From JAJPHF01 sp035293805 (GTDB lineage Bacteria; Chloroflexota; UBA6077; JAJPHF01), in the NCBI GenBank assembly GCA_035293805.1, contig DATGMD010000051.1, positions 186,001 through 250,000 on the forward strand: a stretch of 64,000 nt of DNA, in the 5' to 3' direction. This document shows positions 42,507-50,998 of this stretch, in pieces. The notes under the pieces were generated by a model that saw only the letters and a list, made by a program, of their open reading frames with translations, was not told the DNA's origin and ran no database searches. The position numbers and the translations under genes were made by a program. Positions within the stretch are counted from its first letter, which is position 1. Each line of letters opens with the position of its first letter.

Positions 42507-44240
42507 TTACGCCCGCTCGCGGGCGAGGCGCAGGCCGACCGCGCGGGCCACGAGCGTGACCGCCATGACGAAGACGGTCACGAGCACGCCGATCGCCGCG
42601 CCGCGCTCCATCTCGCCCGAGAAGCTGTACTCCAGCATCAGGATCGACAGCGGCCGCGACTGCGCGCTGTAGAGCAGCACCGGCGTGCTGATGTCGCGCA
42701 GCGCCGACAGGAAGCTCAGCAGCCCCACGGTCACTGCTGTGGGTGCCAGCAGCGGCAGCAGCACCCGCCAGTACGTCTGCAGCCACGACGCGCCGCTGAC
42801 GCGGGCGCTCTCCTCTAGCTCCGTGCCGATCTGGAGGAACGACGCCTTGAAGAACTGCGTGCTGAGCGGGCTGTCCTTGATGACCATCGCCACGATGATG
42901 CCGGTGATGCTGCCGTAGAGCACGCTCCGCAGCGGCGTGCCCAGGAACAGCCAGAGCAGCCCCAGGCTGAGCAGGATGCCGGGCACGGCCCACGGCACCC
43001 ACACCAGCAGGTCCGTCAGCCGCGAGGGGAGCGACGGCAGGCGCACGATGCTGTACGCCACGAGCGAGTAGACGACGACCACGCCGATCGCCACCGCGAC
43101 CGAGATGATGAGGCTGTTCCGCACCGACGAGAAGAACACCGGGTCGCCGAACAGGTTCTGCCACTGGGCGAGCGTGAAGGGGTTGGCCAGCTGGAAGAAG
43201 CCGTAGCGACGCATGAACGACCCGAGCACTAGGAACGTGAGCGGCGCCGCCATGGCCACGACGAACCAGCCGAAGCAGACGGCCGCCGCGGCCTTGCCCC
43301 AGCCGCCGAGGCGTACCGGCATCGCCGTGTAGCCGCGCCCGGTGACCGTGGTGAACGACTTGCCGCGCACGTACCACTGCTGCATGATCGCCAGCCCGAG
43401 CAGCATCAGCAGGAACACGAAGCCGAGCGCCGTGGCCTCGCCGAAGCGCGGCGGCTGGTCGCGCACGAGGTCGTAGATGCGCGTCGAGTACACGGAGATG
43501 TTGGCGGGCTTGCCCAGCAGCAGCTCGACCTCGAACACCTCCAGGCTGCGCACGAAGGCGAGCACCGTCACGCCCAGCACCGCCGGCGCCAGCAGCGGGA
43601 TCGTCACGCGGCGCAGCGTCGTCAGCTGATTGGCGCCCGACATGCGCGCCGCCTCTTCCAGGCTGGCCCCCACGCGGCGGAAGGCGGGCACCAGCAGGAC
43701 GACCTTGTAGTAGATCGTGCTGGACGCCAGGTGGACCCAGGTGATGCCGAGGAAGCCATAGATGTTGAACAGGCTGCCCTCGACGAACGGCAGGCGGCCG
43801 ACCACCTGGTTGACCAGACCGTACTGCGGGTCGAGCAGCAGGATCCAGCCGAAGGTGAGCGGCAGCAGTGGCAGGAAGATGCCCAGCCAGCACAGCACCT
43901 CGATCACCGAGCGGCCCGGCATGTCGCTGCGCGCGATCAGCCAGGCGACGCTGATGGCGATGGGCAGCGAGATGGCCGTGCGCACGGCGCCGAGCGCCAC
44001 GCTGTTCCAGAGCGCCCGCAGCGTGGTCGGATCGGAGAACGCCTGCACCCAGTTGGCGAGACCGTAGACGGCCTCGCGGCCGGGCGCGGCGATGTTGAAG
44101 CTGTTCACGAGGAGCAGCAGGAGCGGCAGGGTGACGATCACGCCCGCCACGAGTGGCGCCCAGGCGACGAGCGCGCCCTGGAGGCGCACGGGCAGCCGCA
44201 GCGGACGAGTGGCGGCGGACGGGACGGTTGTCGCACTCAT
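42507..44240 (-). CDS. ABC transporter permease, two fused domains (iron/FbpB type)
   Basis: 577 residues with about 12 transmembrane helices in two halves. The EAA-type loops appear as LEEAARMSGANQLTTLRRVT (half 1, about residue 200) and ELEESARVSGASWLQTYWRV (half 2, about 480), each ending near a PLLAP segment. Fused permeases of this form serve Fe3+ or 2-aminoethylphosphonate importers. ATG 44240 has GGAGAG upstream and a consensus -35 promoter at 44300-44328. It is divergent from the family 1 binding protein at 44513. The ATPase subunit is not in the window. Confidence 0.92.
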   Translation of the reverse strand: MSATTVPSAATRPLRLPVRLQGALVAWAPLVAGVIVTLPLLLLLVNSFNIAAPGREAVYGLANWVQAFSDPTTLRALWNSVALGAVRTAISLPIAISVAWLIARSDMPGRSVIEVLCWLGIFLPLLPLTFGWILLLDPQYGLVNQVVGRLPFVEGSLFNIYGFLGITWVHLASSTIYYKVVLLVPAFRRVGASLEEAARMSGANQLTTLRRVTIPLLAPAVLGVTVLAFVRSLEVFEVELLLGKPANISVYSTRIYDLVRDQPPRFGEATALGFVFLLMLLGLAIMQQWYVRGKSFTTVTGRGYTAMPVRLGGWGKAAAAVCFGWFVVAMAAPLTFLVLGSFMRRYGFFQLANPFTLAQWQNLFGDPVFFSSVRNSLIISVAVAIGVVVVYSLVAYSIVRLPSLPSRLTDLLVWVPWAVPGILLSLGLLWLFLGTPLRSVLYGSITGIIVAMVIKDSPLSTQFFKASFLQIGTELEESARVSGASWLQTYWRVLLPLLAPTAVTVGLLSFLSALRDISTPVLLYSAQSRPLSILMLEYSFSGEMERGAAIGVLVTVFVMAVTLVARAVGLRLARERA

Positions 44241-44299
44241 CGAGGTTCTCTCCGCGGGCGGGGGGGCATAGCACACCATGCCCGTCAAACATTGGTATC

Positions 44300-44328
44300 G
44301 TTTTAGCGGCCCCTCGCGGGCCTGTCAA
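44300..44328 (-). promoter_or_regulatory. Sigma70-type promoter for the permease gene
   Basis: Minus strand TTGACA (44323-44328), 17-base spacer, TAAAAC (44300-44305). Back to back with the plus-strand promoter at 44342-44371; the -35 boxes lie 13 bases apart, so divergent transcription may be co-regulated. Confidence 0.65.
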
Positions 44329-44341
44329 ACTCTTTGATGTG

Positions 44342-44371
44342 TTGACAGCGGGGCCGGACGCCCCCTAGATT
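44342..44371 (+). promoter_or_regulatory. Sigma70-type promoter for the binding-protein gene
   Basis: TTGACA (44342-44347), 18-base spacer, TAGATT (44366-44371). The leader to ATG 44513 is about 135 bases. Confidence 0.62.
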
Positions 44372-44512
44372 CCAACAGCAGGGGGTGGAGCGGCTGGGCC
44401 CGCCTCGGTAGCACTCGCTGCTCGCCACACTTGGGCGCGATCCGTGGTAGGTGACGTCCCGCCCGGCCATGGATCCGTAACGACCCACGAGCCTCAGGAC
44501 AGGGGGAGCGGC

Positions 44513-45718
44513 ATGGATGGCCGGCAGCGGAGAGCCATGCTTGGCGGGCGGCTCGGCCGGCGCGCGCTGCTGCGCCTGGCCGCGCTCGGCGGCGGCGCCG
44601 CGCTGCTGGGCGGCTGCCAGGCGCCCGCGCCGGGGGCGCCGCCGCCCGCGACGAGCCCGCCAGCCCCGCCGGCGGGGACCGCCACGGGCGCCGACTGGGA
44701 GCGCCAATGGGCCGACCTGATCGAAGGGGCGCGCCGCGAGGGCACCGTCGTCTTCTCTGGCCCGCCGACGCCCGAGGTGCGCGCCCAGGTCGCCGCGCGC
44801 TTCAAGGACCGCTTCGGCGTCGACGTCGAGTACCTGGGGGGACGACGGGGCGACCTGCTGACGCGCCTGCGCAGCGAGCGCGCCGCCGGGCTGTACACCG
44901 TCGACGTGGTCGTCGGCGGCGCCCAGACCATCGTCGTGGAGTTCTACCCGGAGGGGATGATCGATCCGCTGCGGCCCGTGCTCATCCACCCCGAGGTCAC
45001 CGATCCGGCGCACTGGAAGCTCGGGCGGCTGTGGTTCATCGATCCCGACGACACCTACGCGCTGCGGCTCGTGAACAACGTGCAGCCCGTACTCGGCATC
45101 AATACGACGCGCATCCAGCCCGGCGAGATCACCTCGCCGCAAGACCTGCTGAACCCCAAGTACAAGGGGCTCATCGCGCAGGACGACCCGACGGTATCCG
45201 GCTCTGGCTCGAACACCGCGGCGTTCCTGCAGGTGACCTTCGGCGAGGATTTCATCCACCGGCTCTACGGCGACCAGCAGGTCGGCTTCACCCGCGACCG
45301 GCGCCAGCTGGCCGACTGGCTCGGGCGCGGCACCTATCCCATCGTCCTCAACCCCACGCCGTCCGACGTGTTGGGGCCGCTCCAGCGCGACGGCTTCCCC
45401 GTCGCCGTCGTCACGAGCCTGCCGGGGCTGCCCGGCAGCATGACGGCCGGCTCGGGCATCGCCATCCTGCTGAACCGCGCGCCCCACCCCAACGCCGCGC
45501 GCCTGCTCATCAACTGGCTGGCCTCACGCGAGGGGCTGGAGGTCTACGCGCGGGCGGAGCACAGCGTGCCGCTCCGCAACGACATCGACCCGACTTGGGT
45601 GGAGAGCTACGAGATCCCCCAACCGGGCGTCGAGTACTTCGACACTTTCGGCTGGGAGTTCTCCAAGCTGGAGCGGGCGCCGATCAGCGAGAAGATCAAG
45701 AGCTGGCGCGGCTCCTAG
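44513..45718 (+). CDS. Family 1 (iron-type) extracellular solute-binding lipoprotein
   Basis: 401 residues. Twin-arginine-like n-region (LGRRALLRLAALGGGAALLGGC) and GGC lipobox at Cys 36, Ala/Pro linker, then a family 1 binding fold: AGLYTVDVVVGGAQTIVVEF, VLGINTTRIQPGEITSPQDL, NAARLLINWLASREGLEVYA. It resembles FbpA/AfuA-like receptors for Fe3+ or other anions and pairs with the divergent fused permease. AGGGGGAG precedes ATG 44513. The RR in the signal suggests possible Tat export. Confidence 0.88.
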   Translation: MDGRQRRAMLGGRLGRRALLRLAALGGGAALLGGCQAPAPGAPPPATSPPAPPAGTATGADWERQWADLIEGARREGTVVFSGPPTPEVRAQVAARFKDRFGVDVEYLGGRRGDLLTRLRSERAAGLYTVDVVVGGAQTIVVEFYPEGMIDPLRPVLIHPEVTDPAHWKLGRLWFIDPDDTYALRLVNNVQPVLGINTTRIQPGEITSPQDLLNPKYKGLIAQDDPTVSGSGSNTAAFLQVTFGEDFIHRLYGDQQVGFTRDRRQLADWLGRGTYPIVLNPTPSDVLGPLQRDGFPVAVVTSLPGLPGSMTAGSGIAILLNRAPHPNAARLLINWLASREGLEVYARAEHSVPLRNDIDPTWVESYEIPQPGVEYFDTFGWEFSKLERAPISEKIKSWRGS

Positions 45719-45749
45719 GATGGCCCCCGCCCCCTATGGGGGGAGAGGG

Positions 45750-47363
45750 TCACCCCGGCGCGATGCGGAACACTTCCAGGTCGCCCTTGCCCTTGACGGG
45801 GATAGCCCCGACGCGCTCGCCGGGGTAGTGGGTGGCGACCGCGTCCCAGGCGGCGCGGCTGAGCGTGACCGTGCCCGCTACCCCCGAGCTTTCCATGCGC
45901 GCGGCGGTGTTCACCGTGTCGCCCCACAGGTCGAACAAGTACTGGCGGCGCCCGAGCACCCCCGCGACGACCGGGCCGACGTGGACGCCCACGCGCACCG
46001 TCCACTCGGCGGTCAGCCGCGGCGCCGCGGCGATCATGTCCAGGCCGCAGCGCACGCAGTTCAGCACCGGGTTCTCGACCGGGGTGAGCAGGCCGGCCAC
46101 GGCCATGAAGGCGTCGCCGATGGTCTTGATCTTCTGCATCTCGTAGCGCGCGGCCAGGTCCTCGTACACCTCTACGAGCTGCTGCAAGCTCGTGAGCACC
46201 TCCTGGGGCTGCCGCTGGTCGCAGTACGGCGTGAAGCCCACGATGTCGCAAAACAGCACGGCGACGTGCTCATAGCGCCGCGGCTGCACGGCGTCGGTCG
46301 TCTTCAGCTCGCGCACGATCTCGTCGGGCAGGATGACGTGGAGCAGCTCGTCGGCGCGCTGGCGCTCGGCCTCGATCTGCTGCCGGTACCACACTTCCTG
46401 GTCGCGCAGGCGCTTCTTCTCCAGCGACGCGCCGATGCGCGCGCGCAGCAGCGCGGGGTTGAACGGCTTGGGCAGGTAGTCGTCGGCGCCCAGCTCGACG
46501 CACCGCACCACGCTCTCCAGCTCGTCGATGGCGGAGAGCACGACCACCGGGATGTGCCGAAGCTGCTCGTCGGCCTTGAGCTGCCGCAGCACCTGGTAGC
46601 CGTCCAGCTCGGGCATGAGGATGTCCAGCAGCACGAGGTCGTAGGGTGCGGCGCGCAGCATCGCCAGCGCCTGGCGCCCGTTCTCGGCCGTCGCGACGGT
46701 GTAGCCCAGCCGCTCCAGGCGCCGGGCGAGCACGTCGCGGTTCAGCGCGTTGTCGTCGACGACCAGCAGCGAGCCGTGCTCCGTGCGGAGGGCCGGCTCC
46801 CCGTCGGCTCCCGTCCCCGCTGCTGCCGAGGCGGTGGCCGCAGCCGTTCCCCCCGATTCTGGGGGGGCGATGACCGGCGCGGCGGGCAGCGCGCCGGCCT
46901 CGATCCGCGAGAGGTCCAGCACGTAGTCGATGAGGCCGAGCAGGTGCTTGCTGGCGGCGTGGATCTTCTCCAGGTCGAGCACGGCCTCCCGCTGGTCGCG
47001 ATCGGCGGCGGCCTCCAACAGGATCTCCGTGTAGCCGACGACGGCGTTCAGCGGCGTGCGCAGCTCGAGGCTGAGCAGGGCGGGGTCCACGGTGCCGGCC
47101 GCCACCTGCGCCGGTCCTAGCAGCCGGTCGAGCTGTTCGAGCAGGTGCTGGCCCGCGGCGTGGACCCGCTCCAGGTCCGGCACCAGCGCCTCCAAGCCCT
47201 GGTCGGCGGCCGACTCCAGCAACATCTCGCTGTAGCCGATGATGTGGTTCAGCGGCGTGCGCAGCGAGTGGCGCGTCTCGCGGAGCGCCTCCGGCGCGAG
47301 CGCGCGGCCGGCGGGCAGGTGCTGCCCGGCGGCAGTCAGGCTAGTGGGGTGGTCATTACTCAT
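45750..47363 (-). CDS. Receiver-adenylate cyclase with two HisKA-like helices
   Basis: 537 residues. Two tandem HisKA-like hairpins (30-85 RHSLRTPLNHIIGYSEMLLE, 96-150 LELRTPLNAVVGYTEILLEA): the first keeps His 32, the second has Leu 99 in place of His. No HATPase domain follows. A receiver spans 195-315 with Asp 203/204, Asp 247 and Lys 299; a coiled-coil signalling helix (315-345) leads to a class III cyclase (365-537) with metal Asp 373 and Asp 417. Lys 413 (KIKTIGD) and Asp 478 (FDLWGD) are the adenine-selecting residues, so ATP is the likely substrate. It converges on the binding-protein gene. Confidence 0.9.
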   Translation of the reverse strand: MSNDHPTSLTAAGQHLPAGRALAPEALRETRHSLRTPLNHIIGYSEMLLESAADQGLEALVPDLERVHAAGQHLLEQLDRLLGPAQVAAGTVDPALLSLELRTPLNAVVGYTEILLEAAADRDQREAVLDLEKIHAASKHLLGLIDYVLDLSRIEAGALPAAPVIAPPESGGTAAATASAAAGTGADGEPALRTEHGSLLVVDDNALNRDVLARRLERLGYTVATAENGRQALAMLRAAPYDLVLLDILMPELDGYQVLRQLKADEQLRHIPVVVLSAIDELESVVRCVELGADDYLPKPFNPALLRARIGASLEKKRLRDQEVWYRQQIEAERQRADELLHVILPDEIVRELKTTDAVQPRRYEHVAVLFCDIVGFTPYCDQRQPQEVLTSLQQLVEVYEDLAARYEMQKIKTIGDAFMAVAGLLTPVENPVLNCVRCGLDMIAAAPRLTAEWTVRVGVHVGPVVAGVLGRRQYLFDLWGDTVNTAARMESSGVAGTVTLSRAAWDAVATHYPGERVGAIPVKGKGDLEVFRIAPG

Positions 47364-47570
47364 GCAGTCCCGCTATCGCCGGCGGTCGGTCCAGGGGCGG
47401 GTGGCGTGAAACCTGCTACTAGTCATTGGGCCGGGCCGGGCGCGCCGTCGCGCGCCATCCGCACGGCGCCGCTCCGCGAGCAGCCGAGCCGCCGACGGTG
47501 AGGGTACGCGGGCCGTAGCGGCGGAGTCAAGGCCTCGCGGCGCGGCCCCAGCAACCGGCCGGGGGGTAGC

Positions 47571-48281
47571 GTGCGTGCGCGACGACGGCTAGAGCGGACG
47601 GAAGCGGCGCCGGCGGAGGGCCGCCTGACCGCGCGCCCGGGCGCGCCGGTCGGCCCGGCGCCCCGCGGGCTACAAACGGTCGGCGCGGATGGGGCACGCG
47701 CGGGGTTGCTGTACGTGCCCGCGGATTACCAGCCGGGGCGCTCCGCGCCCTTCGTGCTGATGCTGCACGGCGCGGGCGGCAACGCGCAGCACGGCCTCGC
47801 GCCATTCCTCGACCTCGCCGACGGGGCAGGGTTGATCCTGTTCGCGCCCGACTCGCGCGGCCCCACCTGGGACCTGTTGCGCGGCGGCTTCGGCCCCGAT
47901 GTCGCCGTCATCCAGCAGGCGCTGGCGGATATTTTCGCCCGCTACGCCGTGGCCCCCGCGCGCCTGGCCGTCGAGGGGTTCTCCGACGGCGCGTCGTATG
48001 CGCTGTCGCTTGGGCTGACGAACGGCGATCTGTTCACGCACGTCATCGCCTTCTCGCCCGGCTTCGCCTCGCCCGCCACTCAGCGTGGGCAGCCGCGCAT
48101 CTTCGTCTCGCACGGCACACACGACGACGTGCTGCCCATCGACCATTGCAGTCGGCGGATCGTGCCGGCGCTCAGGCGGGCTGGCTACGATGTGCGCTAC
48201 GAGGAGTTCGACGGCGGCCACACTGTGCCCCCCGCGACCATCCGGGCGGCGCTCGCCTGGTTCCAGAATAGCCCCGCCTAG
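47571..48281 (+). CDS. Alpha/beta hydrolase, phospholipase/carboxylesterase or PHB-depolymerase-like
   Basis: 236 residues. PFVLMLHGAGGNAQHG is the oxyanion-hole loop, AVEGFSDGASYALSLG carries the nucleophile Ser (GxSxG), SHGTHDDVLPI the Asp and FDGGHTVPPA the His. The GFSDGA elbow is common in small esterases and dienelactone-type enzymes. The GTG start is tentative; the first 30 residues are Arg/Ala-rich and a start nearer residue 35 is possible. Substrate unknown. Confidence 0.82.
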   Translation: MRARRRLERTEAAPAEGRLTARPGAPVGPAPRGLQTVGADGARAGLLYVPADYQPGRSAPFVLMLHGAGGNAQHGLAPFLDLADGAGLILFAPDSRGPTWDLLRGGFGPDVAVIQQALADIFARYAVAPARLAVEGFSDGASYALSLGLTNGDLFTHVIAFSPGFASPATQRGQPRIFVSHGTHDDVLPIDHCSRRIVPALRRAGYDVRYEEFDGGHTVPPATIRAALAWFQNSPA

Positions 48282-48314
48282 AGCGGCATACACACGAGGC
48301 GAGCGCCACGCCGC

Positions 48315-48462
48315 GTAGGGATGTGATCCATCGCGCCCGCGCCCTCGTAGCGCGTACCTCGCAGGGGTGTGATTCATCCCGCCTGCGGCCCACAGGCCGC
48401 CGCCCTGATCCCGGCTAGGCGAGCAGCCCCGGGGGACGTAGGGGCGGCTCTCGTAGCCGCCC
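48315..48462. repeat. Three diverged dispersed hairpin repeats
   Basis: Elements at 48315-48341 (GTAGGGATGTGATCCATC), 48361-48387 (GCAGGGGTGTGATTCATCCC) and 48438-48462. The last has an 8-bp stem GGGCGGCT/AGCCGCCC around CTCGT, the same loop as in the 6946-7166 cluster but with a different arm. Confidence 0.65.
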
Positions 48463-48501
48463 GCGGCCGTCAGGCCGCAACTCCTGGCTGGCCGGGCGCG
48501 G

Positions 48502-49569
48502 CTACTGGAGCTGGCGGACGTAGCGGTCGTCGAAGAACTGGCCCGGCTGCGCGTCCTGCGCGGCGGGGACCGTCTGGGCGAGGAAGCCGAGAATGCTCTG
48601 GATACCAGCTTCGGACACGTCGAGGCTCCGGTTGAAGCCGGCGGCCTTGTAGAACTCGTAGGTCTTGTCGAGGACCATGGGGTCGTTCTCGTCCGTGTAC
48701 TGCTGGATCACCTTCACGGCTAGCGCCTTGTCGTCGTTGTACAGGTCGATGCCGTCGCGCACCGCGCGCAAGAACGGCACCAGCGAGGCCTCCAGCGGCG
48801 GCAGCGCCGACGGGCGGCCCGCGAAGCCGACGTTCTGGTAGGGCACGTCGTAGAGGTTGATGAGCTGGTGGTAGCCGGCGTCGTCGGCGGTGAAGCTGGC
48901 GGGCGGCGCCAGCACGGCGGCGGCCAGCTGGCCCGACAGCAGCGCCGCCAGGAGCTGGTCCGACGAGCCGATGTTCAGTAGCTGCACGTCCGTCGGCTGG
49001 AGCCCCAGCCGCTGCAGCGCCACCTCGGTGCCGAAGGCCACCGGCGTGCCGGGCCGGTCGGTGCCGAACAGCTTGCCCTTCAGGTCCTGGGGCGAATGGA
49101 CGTCGGGCGCGACCTGCACGCTGAAGATCATCTTGTTCAGCGCCCCGGCGATGAAGCCGATGTCGGCGCCCTGGAGCGCGGCGGAGAGCACCGGCGGCCC
49201 GGAGATCTCCAGCAGGTCGACCTCGCCGGCCAGCAGCGCGGCCACGGCAGCGTTGGCCTGGATGTGCCCCATCTCGACGGGCACGTTGTAGCGCTCGAAG
49301 AACCCGCCCTCCTTCGCCATCCAGAGCGGCGCCATAACCGCCACCGGCGCAACGTAGGTCGCGCGCAGCGGCGGGCGCTGCGGGGGCGCCGTGGGCGCGG
49401 GCGCCGTCGCCGCGGCTGGCGCACCGCCCGCGGGCGCCGGGGGTGTCCCGGCGGCAGGGGGCACGGCGCCGGGCCCGGCGCACGCGGTCAGGACGAGGGC
49501 GAGGAGGAGCGGGACGCACGGCCGCGGCGCCCGGGCCGCCCGGCGCCGGCCAGCGCTTCCACGACTCAT
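48502..49569 (-). CDS. NMT1/THI5-like substrate-binding lipoprotein of the LigAB operon
   Basis: 355 residues. Signal peptide CVPLLLALVLTACAG with LTAC lipobox, Ala/Pro linker, then the binding fold (PVAVMAPLWMAKEGGFFERY, LLAGEVDLLEISGPPVLSAA, HSPQDLKGKLFGTDRPGTPV). Its ATG overlaps the stop of the LigA-like gene by 4 bases (ATGA), so it is translationally coupled to ring-cleavage genes and probably recognises the aromatic acid they process. No permease is adjacent. Confidence 0.9.
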   Translation of the reverse strand: MSRGSAGRRRAARAPRPCVPLLLALVLTACAGPGAVPPAAGTPPAPAGGAPAAATAPAPTAPPQRPPLRATYVAPVAVMAPLWMAKEGGFFERYNVPVEMGHIQANAAVAALLAGEVDLLEISGPPVLSAALQGADIGFIAGALNKMIFSVQVAPDVHSPQDLKGKLFGTDRPGTPVAFGTEVALQRLGLQPTDVQLLNIGSSDQLLAALLSGQLAAAVLAPPASFTADDAGYHQLINLYDVPYQNVGFAGRPSALPPLEASLVPFLRAVRDGIDLYNDDKALAVKVIQQYTDENDPMVLDKTYEFYKAAGFNRSLDVSEAGIQSILGFLAQTVPAAQDAQPGQFFDDRYVRQLQ

Positions 49570-49910
49570 GACGCCGATCCCGCGCGAGCGCCCTCCGCCG
49601 CGCCGACCGGCCGCCCGGCCAGGCGGGCCCGGGCTTGCTCGGCGGGCGTGTCGAGCAGCGCCTTCATCTGGCGGCCATAGTTCTCGCGCGTCAGCCCGAA
49701 CAGGCCGTAGCGGCTCAGGTGGCCGAGCAGGTAGGGGTGGGCGCCAAGCTGGTACAGGCGTGCCACGTTGCCCGCCAGCAGCGCCTCGCGCTCCTCGGGG
49801 GTCAGCGGCAAGTCGGCCAGCGCCCGCGCCGGGTCCTGGCGAAGCTGCTCGCGGAACGGCGGGTCGTGCTGCGCCCGCCAGCAGATCTTGTCCACCTCAT
49901 ACACGCTCAT
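49566..49910 (-). CDS. LigA-like protocatechuate 4,5-dioxygenase alpha subunit
   Basis: 114 residues, all-helical small subunit of class III extradiol dioxygenases. YEVDKICWRAQHDPPFREQL opens the protein and NVARLYQLGAHPYLLGHLSR with GLTRENYGRQMKALL closes the core, as in LigA. It caps the active site of the LigB partner encoded immediately upstream (49955-50764). ATG 49910 is chosen; a Met six codons earlier lies in the heptamer repeat. It overlaps the binding-protein gene by 4 bases. Confidence 0.85.
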   Translation of the reverse strand: MSVYEVDKICWRAQHDPPFREQLRQDPARALADLPLTPEEREALLAGNVARLYQLGAHPYLLGHLSRYGLFGLTRENYGRQMKALLDTPAEQARARLAGRPVGAAEGARAGSAS

Positions 49911-49922
49911 CTCGTTCTCACC

Positions 49923-49951
49923 CAGCACTCAGCACTCGGTACGGAGCACTC
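49923..49951. repeat. Heptamer repeats between ligB-like and ligA-like genes
   Basis: CAGCACTCAGCACTC (49923-49937) plus a separate AGCACTC (49945-49951), the same heptamer as at 34957-34974. It occupies the 44-base spacer between two coupled dioxygenase genes. Confidence 0.7.
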
Positions 49952-49954
49952 GCG

Positions 49955-50764
49955 TCAGTCCCAGCGCCAGACACCGTAGGCGTGGCCGTGGCTCATCTGC
50001 GGCTCGAGGAAGACCGGCCGCCGTCGCCCGATCACGCCGAGTAGGGCGATCCAGTTCAGCAGCTCGCCCGACACGTTCCCGGCCGCCAGCATCCGCTCGG
50101 TCGTCGCCTGCTCCAGCAGCGCGCGCGTCTCGGCGCGGCCCAGGTGGCGCAACACCGTACGCATCCAGTCGCCATCAGTGATGCCGACGCGCGGCCCCGC
50201 GACCTCCAGCGAGAAGCTGCCGCTCGCCAGCACGGCGACTCGCTGCTCGGCCGGCCAGCTTTCCACGACCTGGCGCACCAGCTGGCCGAGCGCGTAGCAG
50301 CGCCGCGCCTGCGGTAGCGGCGGCGCCACGCCGTTGATGAACACGGGTACGATGGGCACCTGCATGCGCGGCGTGAGGAAGTGCAGCGGTACGAGCACCG
50401 AGTGATCGACCTGGAACTCCTGGCTGACGGCGAGGTCGAAACCGTGCGCCGGGCCGGCGTGGTACACGCCGCGCGCCAGCTCCTCGGCCACCGGCACCAC
50501 GTAGTGGGGTATGCGCGCGTTCGTGTCGTTCGGCCCCTCAGTGCAGGCCGCGGCGCCCACGCAAAACGTGGGGAGATTGTTGAAGAAGAAAGTGTTCAGG
50601 TGGTCGGAGTCGAAGACGACGAGCGCGTCGGGCTGGACGGCGTCGAGGTGCTCGGCCACGGCTCGGTACAACTGCGCCGTCTCGCTCTGCGGCCCCTCGC
50701 GCGCGACCTGCTCGGGAAACATGGGCGTGTGGGGCACGCCGAACCCCGCGACGATCTCGGCCAT
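49955..50764 (-). CDS. LigB-like class III extradiol ring-cleavage dioxygenase beta subunit
   Basis: 269 residues. Iron ligands by comparison with LigB are His 12 (GFGVPHTP), His 55 (DSDHLN) and Glu 234 (NVSGELLNW); DHSVLVPLHFL is also conserved. The catalytic second-sphere His of LigB (GGMSH) appears replaced, since this region reads SGSFSLEVAGPR. Predicted to cleave a catecholic acid such as protocatechuate at the 4,5 bond. GGGAGGG precedes ATG 50764. First gene of the ligB-ligA-binding protein operon. Confidence 0.87.
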   Translation of the reverse strand: MAEIVAGFGVPHTPMFPEQVAREGPQSETAQLYRAVAEHLDAVQPDALVVFDSDHLNTFFFNNLPTFCVGAAACTEGPNDTNARIPHYVVPVAEELARGVYHAGPAHGFDLAVSQEFQVDHSVLVPLHFLTPRMQVPIVPVFINGVAPPLPQARRCYALGQLVRQVVESWPAEQRVAVLASGSFSLEVAGPRVGITDGDWMRTVLRHLGRAETRALLEQATTERMLAAGNVSGELLNWIALLGVIGRRRPVFLEPQMSHGHAYGVWRWD

Positions 50765-50998
50765 CGCTACCCTCCCGCGCGCGCGGCGGCGCGCACGGCC
50801 AAAGGATAGACGAGCGGCCCCCGCCGCGCCAGCCGCCCGCGTGCCGGCTCCATGACGCGCCTCGCGGCCGGGCGGCGGGGCTTGACTGGGAGCGCGGGCG
50901 TCTCGCCCGCCCTGGCGTCGGCGGCACCGGCCGGGCGGCCGGGACGGCCGCGCGCCCAGACAGGCTTCGCTAGCCCGAGGAGCTTGCTTGGTCTTGCG

